A stretch of DNA of 64,000 nucleotides from Lachnospiraceae bacterium (GTDB lineage Bacteria; Bacillota; Clostridia; Lachnospirales; Lachnospiraceae). Under the pieces are notes generated by a model. It did no database searches. It had not been told where the DNA came from and saw nothing but the letters and a program-made list of their open reading frames with translations. The stretch lies in contig JAETON010000007.1 of the NCBI GenBank assembly GCA_021771695.1, positions 49,967 through 113,966 on the forward strand, in the 5' to 3' direction. Position 1 is the stretch's first letter; the number at the start of each line of letters is the position of its first letter. Below are positions 7,624 through 17,582 of this stretch, piece after piece. The position numbers were made by a program, and so were the translations under genes.

Positions 7624-8973
7624 ATGGGAAAATATTTTGGAACAGATGGTTTTCGTGGAGAAGCGAATGTAGATTTGACTGTAGAGCATGCCTATAAAGT
7701 GGGACGTTATCTTGGATGGTATTTTAATCAAAAGACATCCAGAGCAAAGATTGTTATTGGAAAGGATACCAGACGCAGCAGTTATATGTTTGAAAATGCC
7801 TTGGTTGCCGGATTAACAGCTTCTGGTGCAGATGCATATATGCTTTATGTAACGACTACACCAAGCGTTGCCTATGTAGTCAGAACCGAACAGTTCGACT
7901 GTGGAATTATGATTTCTGCCAGCCACAATCCATATTATGACAATGGAATTAAGTTGATTAATTCCAAAGGACATAAGATGGAAGCCGAAATCGAAGAAAA
8001 GATTGAGGCATACATTGATGGAGAAATCGAAGAACTTCCGTTTGCAACAAAGAAAAAGATTGGCCGTGCCAATGACTATTCTGCCGGAAGAAATCATTAC
8101 ATTGGATATTTGATTTCTTCTGCAACACGTTCTTTTAAGGGTATCAAAGTTGGTTTGGACTGCTCGAATGGAAGTGCATTTTCCATTGCAGAAAATGTAT
8201 TTAAAGCACTTGGTGCAGAGACTCATGTAATTAATAAAGAGCCGGATGGAACCAATATTAATACGAACTGTGGTTCTACACATATTGAAATTTTAAAAGG
8301 CTATGTAAAAGAAAATCATTTAGATGTTGGATTTGCCTATGATGGCGATGCAGACCGCTGTATTGCGGTGGATGAAAATGGAAATGTTATCAATGGTGAT
8401 TTGATTTTATATGTATGCGGACAATATATGAAGAAGCATGGTGAATTAAATAATAATACGGTTGTTACGACAGTTATGTCTAATCTTGGATTGTATAAGG
8501 CTTTTGATGCAGCAGGAATTTCTTATGAAAAGACAGATGTAGGGGATAAATACGTCAACGAAAATATGGTAAGAAATGGTCATGCTTTGGGTGGGGAACA
8601 GTCTGGACATATTATTTTCAGTAAATTTGCTACAACAGGAGATGGAATTTTAACTTCTTTAAAAGTGATGGAAGCTATGATTGAACAAAAACAGTCTCTT
8701 GGACAGCTGGCGGAAGCTGTACAGATTTTTCCTCAGATTTTGGAAAACGTTCGTGTGCAGGATAAAAAGACAGCGAGAGAAGATGCAGATGTACAGGCAG
8801 CGGTAGAAGCTGTCGAAAAGGAACTGGGAAGTGAAGGAAGAATTCTGGTTCGTGAAAGCGGAACAGAACCCTTGGTTCGTGTGATGGTGGAAGCAAGGAC
8901 TCATGAAATCTGCCGGGCCAATGTAGATAAAGTGGTGAAAGTGTTAAGACAGAAAGGACACGTTATCGGATAA
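7624..8973 (+). CDS. glmM: Phosphoglucosamine mutase
   Basis: A 449-residue alpha-D-phosphohexomutase converting glucosamine-6-phosphate to glucosamine-1-phosphate for UDP-GlcNAc and peptidoglycan. Landmarks: KYFGTDGFRGEAN at the start, the phosphoserine loop ISASHNPYYDNGIK near residue 97, the Mg-binding GDADR near 240, the sugar-recognition GEQSGH near 326 and the phosphate-binding RESGTEP near the C-terminus. ATG 7624, preceded by AAGGAG, is preferred to an in-frame ATG at 7588. It supplies the precursor for wall and capsule amino sugars made further along. The next start is 3 bases after its stop. Confidence 0.93.
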   Translation: MGKYFGTDGFRGEANVDLTVEHAYKVGRYLGWYFNQKTSRAKIVIGKDTRRSSYMFENALVAGLTASGADAYMLYVTTTPSVAYVVRTEQFDCGIMISASHNPYYDNGIKLINSKGHKMEAEIEEKIEAYIDGEIEELPFATKKKIGRANDYSAGRNHYIGYLISSATRSFKGIKVGLDCSNGSAFSIAENVFKALGAETHVINKEPDGTNINTNCGSTHIEILKGYVKENHLDVGFAYDGDADRCIAVDENGNVINGDLILYVCGQYMKKHGELNNNTVVTTVMSNLGLYKAFDAAGISYEKTDVGDKYVNENMVRNGHALGGEQSGHIIFSKFATTGDGILTSLKVMEAMIEQKQSLGQLAEAVQIFPQILENVRVQDKKTAREDADVQAAVEAVEKELGSEGRILVRESGTEPLVRVMVEARTHEICRANVDKVVKVLRQKGHVIG

Positions 8974-8976
8974 TTT

Positions 8977-11202
8977 ATGGAAAAGTTATATGCGGATATT
9001 ATTATTAATATTTCTCATGAGGCACTGGATCGGGTATTTGGTTACAAAGTGCCTTTTTCCTTAGTTTCAAAGATTTGTGTAGGACAGAAAGTAACCGTAC
9101 CTTTTGGACGGAGCAATAAAGAACAGACGGGATATGTTGTCGGGCTTTCGGATACGATTGATTATGATGAAAGCAAAGTGAAAGAAATTCTTCGGATTGA
9201 AGAAGATGGAGTTAGTGTAGAGTCCAAAATGTTGTCACTGGCATACTGGATTCGGGAAAATTACGGTTCTACGATGATTCAGGCATTGAAGACGGTCTTG
9301 CCGGTGCAGGAAAAAACAGGGCAGAAAACCAAAAAATATATTGAGTTGAAAATTGATCCGATACATGGTCCGGCACTGCTGGATGAGTATTTTGGAAAAC
9401 ATTATGTGGCAAAAGCCCGGCTTCTTGCAGAGCTTTTGGATGAAAAGAGAATTTCATGGGAACTTGCATCAAAAAAATTAAAGATTCCGAAGAGTACTGT
9501 AGACAGTATGATAAAAGATGATGTGATTCGAGTGGTTACGGAATATTATTTTCGGAACCCGAATCCTGTGGAAGACAGAATTTCTCCTCCGGTGCCTCTA
9601 AATGATGCACAGCAGGAATTGATAGATGAATTTAAAGCAGACTTGTTAAGAGAAGAACATAAAACGTATTTATTGCATGGAATTACAGGAAGCGGGAAAA
9701 CAGAAGTTTATCTGGCTGCAATAGAAGAAGTCATAAAACGCGGACAGCAGGCGATTGTGCTGATTCCAGAGATTGCTTTGACGTATCAGACGGTGAAACG
9801 GTTTACCAGACGTTTTGGAGATCGTGTTTCGATTTTAAACTCTCGTCTTTCTAAAGGAGAAAAATACGATCAGTGGCTGCGGGCAAAAGAAGGAGATTTG
9901 GATGTGATCATCGGTCCAAGATCCGCTTTGTTTGTGCCATTTCCAAATTTGGGATTGATTGTTATAGATGAGGAACATGAGGGAAGTTATAAAAGTGAGC
10001 AGACACCAAAATATCATGCCAGAGAGACAGCCATTCAAAAAGCAAAAATGGAAGGAGCTTCGGTAATTCTTGGTTCTGCAACGCCTTCTATCGAAAGTTA
10101 TAAAAATGCCTTAGATGGAAATTATCGTTTATGGGAACTTACAAAGAGGGCAAAAAAAGCAGTTCTGCCTCAAGTTTATATCGAAGATTTGAGAGAAGAA
10201 TTAAAGTGTGGAAATCGAAGTATGTTCAGCCGCAGACTTCATGATTTAATAGAAGACAGACTCCAAAAAGGAGAACAGATGATGCTGTTTTTAAACCGCC
10301 GCGGATATGCAGGTTTTGTATCCTGCCGAAGCTGCGGGCATGTGATGGAATGCCCGCATTGTGATGTGTCGATGACTTATCATAAAGACGGTTCTTTAAA
10401 ATGTCATTACTGTGGATATGAACAGCCGATTCCGAAAATCTGTCCAGAATGTGGAAGCCCGTATATTGCAGCTTTTGGTTTGGGAACGCAAAAGGTGGAA
10501 GCAGCAATTCATAAAGAGTTTCCAAATGCAAAAGTTCTTCGGATGGATATGGATACAACGAAAAAGAAACATAGCCATGAAGAGATTTTAGCAGCGTTTT
10601 CCAATGGAGAGGCAGATATTCTTGTGGGGACCCAGATGATTGTCAAAGGACATGATTTTGCCAATGTAACTTTGGTAGGGATTATGGCAGCAGATTTGTC
10701 ACTTCATGCCAATGATTACCGGGCGGGAGAACGTACATTTCAGCTTTTGACGCAGGCCGCCGGGAGAGCAGGCAGAGGTGCGAAAGGAGGAGAAGTTGTC
10801 ATTCAGACATATTCTCCGGAGCATTACAGCATTGTGACAGCGGCAAAACAGGATTATCGGGCATTTTATCAGCAGGAAATCGGTTATCGAAGTATTTTAA
10901 AATATCCGCCTCAGTGGCAGATGCTTGTTATTTTTGCGTCTGGAAAGCAAGAAGAAAAGGTAGTGCAATTGATGGAAACAATGGCGTTTATGCTTCGTAA
11001 GATGGATGTGGCAGTGGTTGGACCAAGTGAAGCCTCTTTTGCGAAAATAAATGACTACTACCGCCGTGTGATTTATGTGAAAGATAAAGATTATCAGGTA
11101 TTGGTTCAAGTGAAAAATAAATTGGAACAATGGCTGGATACAAATAATATCCGTAAGGATATTTTGATAAATTTTGATTTTAACCCAATGAACAGTTATT
11201 AA
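8977..11202 (+). CDS. priA: Primosomal protein N' (replication restart helicase)
   Basis: A 741-residue superfamily 2 helicase that reloads the replisome at stalled forks. The N-terminal DNA-binding region is followed by Walker A (GITGSGKTEVY, near residue 235), Walker B DEEHE near 330, and a zinc-binding insertion with eight cysteines at about 449-492 (CRSCG, CPHC, CHYCG, CPECG). Helicase motifs GTQMIVKGHDFANV and AAGRAGRG follow. Length and order match the family. Only 3 bases separate it from glmM and 15 from def, so this is one operon of replication, translation and signalling genes as found in other Clostridia. Confidence 0.96.
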   Translation: MEKLYADIIINISHEALDRVFGYKVPFSLVSKICVGQKVTVPFGRSNKEQTGYVVGLSDTIDYDESKVKEILRIEEDGVSVESKMLSLAYWIRENYGSTMIQALKTVLPVQEKTGQKTKKYIELKIDPIHGPALLDEYFGKHYVAKARLLAELLDEKRISWELASKKLKIPKSTVDSMIKDDVIRVVTEYYFRNPNPVEDRISPPVPLNDAQQELIDEFKADLLREEHKTYLLHGITGSGKTEVYLAAIEEVIKRGQQAIVLIPEIALTYQTVKRFTRRFGDRVSILNSRLSKGEKYDQWLRAKEGDLDVIIGPRSALFVPFPNLGLIVIDEEHEGSYKSEQTPKYHARETAIQKAKMEGASVILGSATPSIESYKNALDGNYRLWELTKRAKKAVLPQVYIEDLREELKCGNRSMFSRRLHDLIEDRLQKGEQMMLFLNRRGYAGFVSCRSCGHVMECPHCDVSMTYHKDGSLKCHYCGYEQPIPKICPECGSPYIAAFGLGTQKVEAAIHKEFPNAKVLRMDMDTTKKKHSHEEILAAFSNGEADILVGTQMIVKGHDFANVTLVGIMAADLSLHANDYRAGERTFQLLTQAAGRAGRGAKGGEVVIQTYSPEHYSIVTAAKQDYRAFYQQEIGYRSILKYPPQWQMLVIFASGKQEEKVVQLMETMAFMLRKMDVAVVGPSEASFAKINDYYRRVIYVKDKDYQVLVQVKNKLEQWLDTNNIRKDILINFDFNPMNSY

Positions 11203-11217
11203 AAAGGAGATTGAAAA

Positions 11218-11697
11218 ATGGCTTTACGACAGATTCGTGTTATGGGAGATGATGTTCTTAGAAAGACATCCAAAGAAGTAAAAGATATGACACCAAGATT
11301 AAAAACTTTGGTGGGGGATATGTTTGACACCATGTATGAGGCAATGGGAGTAGGATTGGCAGCTCCTCAGGTAGGTATTTTAAAAAGAATTGTTGTGATT
11401 GATACCTATGAAGAAGGAGAAAAATTTGTTTTGGTAAATCCTGTAATTACACATAGAGACGGAGAACAGATTGGGGATGAAGGGTGTTTAAGCCTTCCGG
11501 GAAAAACAGCGATTGTAAAGCGTCCAAATCATGTAATCTGCCGTGCATATGATGAGAATATGGAAATGATTACCGTAGAGGGAGAAGGACTTCTTGCGAG
11601 AGCAATCTGTCATGAATTGGATCATTTAGATGGAATCTTGTATCCGGATGTAGCAGAAGAACCAGTAAGAGATTTGGCATTTGAAGAAGGGGAATAG
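11218..11697 (+). CDS. def: Peptide deformylase
   Basis: A 159-residue metalloenzyme removing the formyl group from nascent N-terminal Met. All three family motifs are present: GVGLAAPQVG near residue 42, EGCLSLPG with the metal-ligand Cys, and CHELDHLDG with the two His ligands and catalytic Glu. AAAGGAGATTG lies before the ATG. It is adjacent to fmt, whose product adds the formyl group, the classic pairing. Confidence 0.97.
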   Translation: MALRQIRVMGDDVLRKTSKEVKDMTPRLKTLVGDMFDTMYEAMGVGLAAPQVGILKRIVVIDTYEEGEKFVLVNPVITHRDGEQIGDEGCLSLPGKTAIVKRPNHVICRAYDENMEMITVEGEGLLARAICHELDHLDGILYPDVAEEPVRDLAFEEGE

Positions 11698-11698
11698 C

Positions 11699-12628
11699 AT
11701 GAGAGTCGTATTTATGGGAACACCGGAATTTGCGGTGCCGGCACTGCAGGCATTGATTGAACATCATCAGGTGATTGGTGTTGTAACGCAGCCGGATAAA
11801 CAGCGTGGACGGGGAAAGAAAGTTCAATTTCCACCAGTGAAGGAAAAAGCAGTGGAATATAATCTTCCGGTTTATCAGCCGGTAAAAGCCAGAGATGAAG
11901 AATTTACCGCAGTGTTGAAAGAGTTAAATCCAGACGTGATTGTTGTTGCTGCCTATGGACAGATCCTGCCGGAAAGCATTTTAAACATTCCCCGATATGG
12001 ATGTATTAATATACATGGTTCGCTGCTTCCAAAATACCGCGGGGCAGCACCGATACAGTGGGCTGTGTTAGATGGAGAAGAAAAAACCGGAATTACTACT
12101 ATGTATATGGAAAAAGGGCTGGATACCGGAGATATGATCGATAAGGCAGAACTTGTGCTGGATGCCAAAGAGACAGCAGGAACGCTTCATGATAAATTGA
12201 TGGTGATGGGAGCAGAGCTTCTTTTGGATACATTGCAAAAATTAGAAAAAGGAACTGCAGTCCGCACAAAACAGGATGACAGTAAAAGCTGTTATGCGAA
12301 AATGCTGACAAAAGATATGGGGCGTGTTGATTTTACAAAATCTGCTGTAGAAATTGAACGTCTAATCCGCGGAATGAATCCATGGCCAAGTGCTTATACT
12401 GCAATGGATGGAAAGACAATGAAACTGTGGGATGCAGATGTTATAAGCTGCGGTGTATCTGAGGAACCGGGAACGGTAATTGATGTAACCAAAGATGCCA
12501 TTGTCGTGGCAGCAGGAAAAGATGCTCTGGCATTGAAAGAAATTCAGTTAGCAGGAAAGAAACGAATGAAAGTTTCTGCATTTCTGCTAGGATATCATGT
12601 AGAAAAAGGAACAAAACTGGGAGAATAG
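11699..12628 (+). CDS. fmt: Methionyl-tRNA formyltransferase
   Basis: A 309-residue enzyme that formylates initiator Met-tRNA using 10-formyl-tetrahydrofolate. It shows MRVVFMGTPEFAVPAL at the start, the folate-binding HGSLLPKYRGAAPIQWA near residue 108, and GLDTGDM near 140, followed by the C-terminal OB-like tRNA-binding domain. I chose ATG 11699, one base past the def stop, with the ribosome binding site GAAGGGGAA inside def. An upstream in-frame start at 11681 would overlap def. Confidence 0.96.
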   Translation: MRVVFMGTPEFAVPALQALIEHHQVIGVVTQPDKQRGRGKKVQFPPVKEKAVEYNLPVYQPVKARDEEFTAVLKELNPDVIVVAAYGQILPESILNIPRYGCINIHGSLLPKYRGAAPIQWAVLDGEEKTGITTMYMEKGLDTGDMIDKAELVLDAKETAGTLHDKLMVMGAELLLDTLQKLEKGTAVRTKQDDSKSCYAKMLTKDMGRVDFTKSAVEIERLIRGMNPWPSAYTAMDGKTMKLWDADVISCGVSEEPGTVIDVTKDAIVVAAGKDALALKEIQLAGKKRMKVSAFLLGYHVEKGTKLGE

Positions 12629-12629
12629 C

Positions 12630-13973
12630 ATGGAGAATCCGAGAGAATGTGCTCTTGATGTACTAATCAAAGTTGATAAAAAAGAAGAATTGTCTCATAT
12701 TGCGGTTGGAGACGTATTAGAAAAGTATCAATTTTCTCCAAAACGAGATCGTGCCTTTTTTACGAGGCTTGTGGAAGGAACTTTGGAACGGCGGTTAACG
12801 ATAGATTATGTGATTAATCAGTTTTCTAAAACGAAAGTGCATAAATGCAAACCATTGATTCGTGCCATACTTCGCATGGGGACCTATCAGATTCTTTATA
12901 TGGATCAAGTGCCGGATTGCGCAGCTTGTAATGAGTCTGTGAAATTGGCCAAAAAACGTGGATTTGCAAGGCTTTCTGGTTTTGTAAACGGAGTTTTAAG
13001 GAATATTGCCCGCAGACAGCAGGAGATTTTATGGCCTTCCAAAGAAAACAATATAGCAGAGTATTTATCTGTAAAATATTCAATTCCTCAATGGATGATT
13101 GAGTTTTTTATGGAGACATATGCAAGTGAAGTTGTGGAAAAAATAGCTGCTTCTTATTTGGAAGAAAAAGAGACAACACTTTGCTGCTTGATTTCCAGAG
13201 GTACCAAAGCAGATTTGATAGAAGAATTAAAGGCAGAGGGAGTTACCGTCAAAGATGGAAATATCATAAAAAATGCAGTGAAAATATCGGATTATGATTT
13301 TCTTTATAAATTGAATGCTTTTCGAGAAGGAAAGTGTATGGTTCAAGATGAAAGCTCTATGCTGGCAGCTTTTTTGACAGGAGTAAAGAAAAAACAACTG
13401 GTGCTGGATGTATGCAGTGCTCCCGGTGGGAAGGCTTTGTATGCAGCAGATCAAATGCAGGGAACCGGACAGGTTATTGCAAGGGATTTGACAGAATATA
13501 AAACAGATTTCATTGAAGATAATATAGAAAGAACCGGATTAACGAATATCCGGGCAGAGGTATTTGATGCCAGAAATCTGGATGAAAGCATGGTAGAGAA
13601 GGCAGATGTGGTGATTGCTGATTTGCCTTGTTCCGGTTTGGGAATTATGGGAAAGAAAAATGACATCAAATATAATATGACAAAAGAAAGTCTGGGAGAA
13701 TTGGTGAAACTTCAAAGAGAGATTCTTTCCAATGCAGTACAGTATGTAAAACCGGGCGGTACGCTGATTTATAGTACATGTACTATAAATCCGGCAGAAA
13801 ATGAGGAGAATTTTTTCTGGATTCAGGAAAACTATGGACTTGTACCGATGGATTTGACAAAGGAACTGCCAGAATCAGTCATGATGGAAACAGCGAAGCA
13901 TGGATATATTCAGCTGCTTCCGGGAGTACATCCTTGTGATGGCTTTTTTGTTGGAAAGTTAAGGAGAAGGTAG
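12630..13973 (+). CDS. rsmB: 16S rRNA (cytosine-967-C5) methyltransferase
   Basis: A 447-residue two-domain protein. Residues 1-140 form a NusB-like RNA-binding domain (RECALDVLIKVDK...AFFTRLVEGTLERR). The C-terminal half is an AdoMet-dependent m5C methyltransferase with LDVCSAPGGKALYAA, the catalytic IADLPCSGLG and STCTINPAENEENF. It starts one base after the fmt stop. The def-fmt-rsmB order is widely conserved. Confidence 0.95.
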   Translation: MENPRECALDVLIKVDKKEELSHIAVGDVLEKYQFSPKRDRAFFTRLVEGTLERRLTIDYVINQFSKTKVHKCKPLIRAILRMGTYQILYMDQVPDCAACNESVKLAKKRGFARLSGFVNGVLRNIARRQQEILWPSKENNIAEYLSVKYSIPQWMIEFFMETYASEVVEKIAASYLEEKETTLCCLISRGTKADLIEELKAEGVTVKDGNIIKNAVKISDYDFLYKLNAFREGKCMVQDESSMLAAFLTGVKKKQLVLDVCSAPGGKALYAADQMQGTGQVIARDLTEYKTDFIEDNIERTGLTNIRAEVFDARNLDESMVEKADVVIADLPCSGLGIMGKKNDIKYNMTKESLGELVKLQREILSNAVQYVKPGGTLIYSTCTINPAENEENFFWIQENYGLVPMDLTKELPESVMMETAKHGYIQLLPGVHPCDGFFVGKLRRR

Positions 13974-13974
13974 C

Positions 13975-15006
13975 ATGGATTTGAAATCAATGACACTTCC
14001 GGAATTAGAAGACTACATGGAATCCATAGGAGAAAAAAAGTTTCGAGGGAAACAATTGTATGAATGGATGCATAAACATTTGGTATTTTCCTTGGAGGAA
14101 ATGAATAATATTCCGAAAAAGTTAAAAGAAAAAATTGAAACTAAGAGTGAAATTTATGGAGTGAAACTGGCAGATTGTTTTGTGTCAAAGTTGGACGGAA
14201 CAAGAAAATATCTGTTTGAACTGCATGATGGAAATATCATTGAAAGTGTATTAATGAAATACAAACATGGAAATTCTGTCTGCATTTCTTCACAGGCAGG
14301 CTGCCGGATGGGCTGCCGGTTTTGTGCTTCGACACTTGGGGGATTGGATCGAAATTTGGAACCATCGGAAATGCTAAGCCAGATTTATTATATTCAGAAG
14401 GACATTGGAGAGAGAATATCCAATGTGGTAATGATGGGGACTGGTGAGCCGCTGGATAATTTTGAGAATGTGCTGCGTTTTCTTGAACTGATTACATCAG
14501 AAGAGGGATTGCATATCAGCCAGAGAAATCTTACGATTTCTACTTGTGGTATTGTGCCAAAAATCAAGGAACTGGCCCGGAAGCGTTTGCAGATTACGCT
14601 GGCAATTTCCCTCCATTCGCCCAATGATGAAATGCGGAAAGAATTAATGCCGATTGCAAATAAGTATTCAATGGATGAACTTTTGGATGCGTGCAGATAC
14701 TATTTCAAAGAGACAAATCGGCGTATGACTTTTGAATACAGTTTAGTGGCAGGGATGAATGATCAGCCGGAACATGCAATGCAGTTATGCAAAAGATTGA
14801 AAGGATTTCCTTGTCATGTGAATTTGATTCCGGTGAATCCTATTAAGGAAAGGGATTTTAAGCAATCTTTACCAGAATCTGTAAGCGGATTTAAAAAGAT
14901 ACTTGAAAAAAATCGTGTAAATGTTACCATAAGAAGAGAAATGGGTGCAGATATTAATGCTGCCTGCGGCCAATTAAGACGAAAGAAATTGCAATCTGTA
15001 AGGTAA
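13975..15006 (+). CDS. rlmN: Dual-specificity 23S rRNA/tRNA adenine-C2 methyltransferase (radical SAM)
   Basis: A 343-residue radical SAM enzyme methylating C2 of A2503 in 23S rRNA and A37 in some tRNAs. The 4Fe-4S motif CRMGCRFC is near residue 110. GTGEPLDNFENV and ISLHSPNDEMRKELMPI follow, and the C-terminal methyl-carrying Cys is in INAACGQLR near residue 330. N-terminal KKFRGKQLYEWMHK is typical. It starts one base after the rsmB stop. Confidence 0.96.
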   Translation: MDLKSMTLPELEDYMESIGEKKFRGKQLYEWMHKHLVFSLEEMNNIPKKLKEKIETKSEIYGVKLADCFVSKLDGTRKYLFELHDGNIIESVLMKYKHGNSVCISSQAGCRMGCRFCASTLGGLDRNLEPSEMLSQIYYIQKDIGERISNVVMMGTGEPLDNFENVLRFLELITSEEGLHISQRNLTISTCGIVPKIKELARKRLQITLAISLHSPNDEMRKELMPIANKYSMDELLDACRYYFKETNRRMTFEYSLVAGMNDQPEHAMQLCKRLKGFPCHVNLIPVNPIKERDFKQSLPESVSGFKKILEKNRVNVTIRREMGADINAACGQLRRKKLQSVR

Positions 15007-15018
15007 AGGAGAACGAAT

Positions 15019-15738
15019 ATGCGATCCGTAGGAGTTTCACATATTGGAAAAGTCAGGTCGGAAAATCAAGATAAGATTTTTTTTAGTGACCAGCCTGTAG
15101 GAAAATTAAATAGTTTGTATATTGTGGCAGACGGCATGGGCGGACACCAAGCCGGCGGTTATGCATCTTCTTATACGGTAGACCGTTTTGTAGAATTATT
15201 GGAAGAATCTGAGGAAGATGATGTGATTGCATCTATGAAGACTGCAGTTTCTACGGTCAATCAGGAAATGATACAAAAATGCAGGGAAAATGAAGAATAT
15301 GCTGGTATGGGAACAACGATGGTAGCAGCAGTGGTTTCAGGCTCTACGGTGACCGTAATGAATATTGGAGACAGCAGATTGTATTATGGAGCAAGAGATT
15401 TGAAGCAGATTACAGTGGATCATTCTTATGTAGAAGAATTGATTCAGGCAGGTGCTTTGTTAAGAGAACAAGGCAGGCTGCATCCGAAAAAGAATGTAAT
15501 TACCAGAGCGATTGGAGCAGCATTTGCAGAACCGGACTTTTTCCAGTTTGAAGCAAAAGAAGGATATTTGCTGCTCTGCAGTGATGGATTGACAAATATG
15601 ATAGAAGACGATGAACTTAAAGAACTTCTGTTAGACCACAGCCAGTTGGAAAATAAAGCAGGACAGATGGCAGCACGGGCCAATGAATACGGTGGAAAAG
15701 ATAATATATCACTGGTGATTGTGGATTTGAAGAAATGA
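15019..15738 (+). CDS. prpC: PP2C-family serine/threonine protein phosphatase
   Basis: A 239-residue metal-dependent phosphatase. The PP2C signature is intact: VRSENQD near residue 15, VADGMGGHQAG near 35, GTTM, NIGDSRLYY near 116, HSYVEELIQAG, VITRAIG, LLCSDGLTNM near 190 and the final GGKDNISLVIV. It dephosphorylates targets of the membrane kinase encoded 11 bases downstream, the standard PrpC-PrkC pair that tunes cell-wall synthesis and dormancy exit. Confidence 0.95.
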   Translation: MRSVGVSHIGKVRSENQDKIFFSDQPVGKLNSLYIVADGMGGHQAGGYASSYTVDRFVELLEESEEDDVIASMKTAVSTVNQEMIQKCRENEEYAGMGTTMVAAVVSGSTVTVMNIGDSRLYYGARDLKQITVDHSYVEELIQAGALLREQGRLHPKKNVITRAIGAAFAEPDFFQFEAKEGYLLLCSDGLTNMIEDDELKELLLDHSQLENKAGQMAARANEYGGKDNISLVIVDLKK

Positions 15739-15749
15739 GGTGAAAACAG

Positions 15750-17564
15750 ATGTTAGAAGTCGGCGCAATGTTGGGAGGACGCTACGAGATTATAAAACGA
15801 ATAGGGTCCGGAGGTATGGCAGATGTCTATATGGCAAAAGACCACAAATTAAATCGAAATATAGCAGTGAAAGTTCTGAAAAGAGAATATGTAGATGATG
15901 CAAAGTTTTTAAAGAAATTTCAGACAGAAGCACAGGCAATTGCAAGTCTGATTCATCCTAATATCGTAAATATTTATGATGTAGGGGCAGAAGACGGTGT
16001 GAATTATATTGTAATGGAATTGGCAGAGGGAGTGACTTTAAAAGAATATATCCGCAGAGTAGGACATTTGTCTGCCAAAGAGACGGTAGATATTACCCTT
16101 CAAATAGCAGCAGCGATTGCTCATGCACATAAGAACCATATTATTCACCGGGATATTAAGCCGCAGAATATTTTGATTTCTGAAAATGGGACGATTAAAG
16201 TTACGGATTTTGGAATCGCAAAAGCGGCAAACAGCAATACGGTAACGTCAACAGCTACAGCGATTGGATCTGTACATTATATTTCGCCGGAACAGGCAAA
16301 AGGACGTTTCTGTGATGAAAAAAGTGATATTTATTCTCTTGGAATTACGATGTATGAGATGGTGACCGGACAGGTACCGTTTGATCACGAAAATGGTGTA
16401 ACGATTGCATTGATGCATCTGCAAAATGAAATTATTCCTCCAAGTGACCTTGTAGAAGGAATACCGGGCAGTCTGGAAAAGGTGATTTTAAAATGTGTCA
16501 TGAAAAAGCCGGAGGAACGGTATCAGACAGCAGAAGAATTAATTGGAGATTTAAAGTTAGTATTTGAAGATACTTCCGGTGATTATGTTGGCGTTGTACC
16601 AATGGTGGATGATTCGCCGACGATTATGATGGATCAAGATGAAATAAAGCAGCAAATGCAGGAGACAGAAAAAGAGATCGATGAACCGCAGGAAGATGGA
16701 AATGCGTATTTAGATAATGAAGACGATGATGAAGAAGAAGGAATGAATTCCAAATTAGAGAAGCTGGTCATTGTTCTAGCAGCTGTGGTTGGAGCTATCA
16801 TTTTGATTTCGATTATTGTATTTGTCATTCGGAGTTCTGGGTTATTTAAATCTGGAGATGAGACAGCATCCAGCAGTACGGGAATTACTACAGTTTCTGA
16901 TACAGAAGATGATGAAATGTACGAAGTGCCAAATGTGGTTGGTATGCCTTTAAGCCAGGCAGAAGAGCTGATTGGAGATAACTTAGAAATTACAACAAAA
17001 GAAGAAGAATCCAGCAAAGATGCGGGAGAAATCATTAGCCAAAGTATTGAAGCGGACACAGAAGTAGAAAAAGGAAGAACCATTATTCTTACGGTAAGTT
17101 CCGGGGAAAAGAAATCTTCCATTCCCAATGTGGTTGGAGACAGTCAGGCAACAGCAACAAAGACATTAAAGAATCTTGGATTCCGTGTAAAAGTGGAATC
17201 TGAATATAGTTCTTCCGTGACTGCGGGATATGTAATTTCACAAAGCCCATCTGGCGGCATAAACGCAGCCAAAGGAACGACGGTAACGATCGTAGTCAGC
17301 AAAGGAAATAATCAGGTAGAAGTACCATATTTAAAATATTGCACACAGTCTGAGGCAAAACAGGAACTTAGCAAAAGAGGCCTGAAACTTGGAAGTGTAT
17401 CCAAAGAATACAATGATGATGTGGAAGCCGGATATGTCATCAGGCAGTCTATTACAAGCGGAAAGCGGGTTAGCAAGGGAACGGCAGTCGGAATTGTGAT
17501 CAGCCTTGGAAAACGTCCATCCAGTACAGAAGATAATAGTTCTAGTTTTGAAGAAGATGAATAG
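15750..17564 (+). CDS. prkC: Membrane serine/threonine kinase with PASTA domains
   Basis: A 604-residue Hanks-type kinase. The cytoplasmic kinase domain (1-270) has RIGSGGMADVY, the catalytic Lys in AVKVLKRE, HRDIKPQNIL near 132 and DFGIAKA. An acidic juxtamembrane linker leads to one transmembrane helix at about 339-361. Three extracellular PASTA repeats start near 392, 456 and 523, with PNVVG motifs in the first two. PASTA domains bind muropeptides and unlinked peptidoglycan, so the kinase couples wall state to phosphorylation. It ends in an acidic Ser-rich tail. It is paired with the PP2C phosphatase upstream. Confidence 0.96.
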   Translation: MLEVGAMLGGRYEIIKRIGSGGMADVYMAKDHKLNRNIAVKVLKREYVDDAKFLKKFQTEAQAIASLIHPNIVNIYDVGAEDGVNYIVMELAEGVTLKEYIRRVGHLSAKETVDITLQIAAAIAHAHKNHIIHRDIKPQNILISENGTIKVTDFGIAKAANSNTVTSTATAIGSVHYISPEQAKGRFCDEKSDIYSLGITMYEMVTGQVPFDHENGVTIALMHLQNEIIPPSDLVEGIPGSLEKVILKCVMKKPEERYQTAEELIGDLKLVFEDTSGDYVGVVPMVDDSPTIMMDQDEIKQQMQETEKEIDEPQEDGNAYLDNEDDDEEEGMNSKLEKLVIVLAAVVGAIILISIIVFVIRSSGLFKSGDETASSSTGITTVSDTEDDEMYEVPNVVGMPLSQAEELIGDNLEITTKEEESSKDAGEIISQSIEADTEVEKGRTIILTVSSGEKKSSIPNVVGDSQATATKTLKNLGFRVKVESEYSSSVTAGYVISQSPSGGINAAKGTTVTIVVSKGNNQVEVPYLKYCTQSEAKQELSKRGLKLGSVSKEYNDDVEAGYVIRQSITSGKRVSKGTAVGIVISLGKRPSSTEDNSSSFEEDE

Positions 17565-17582
17565 CAGGAGTGTTAAAATTTC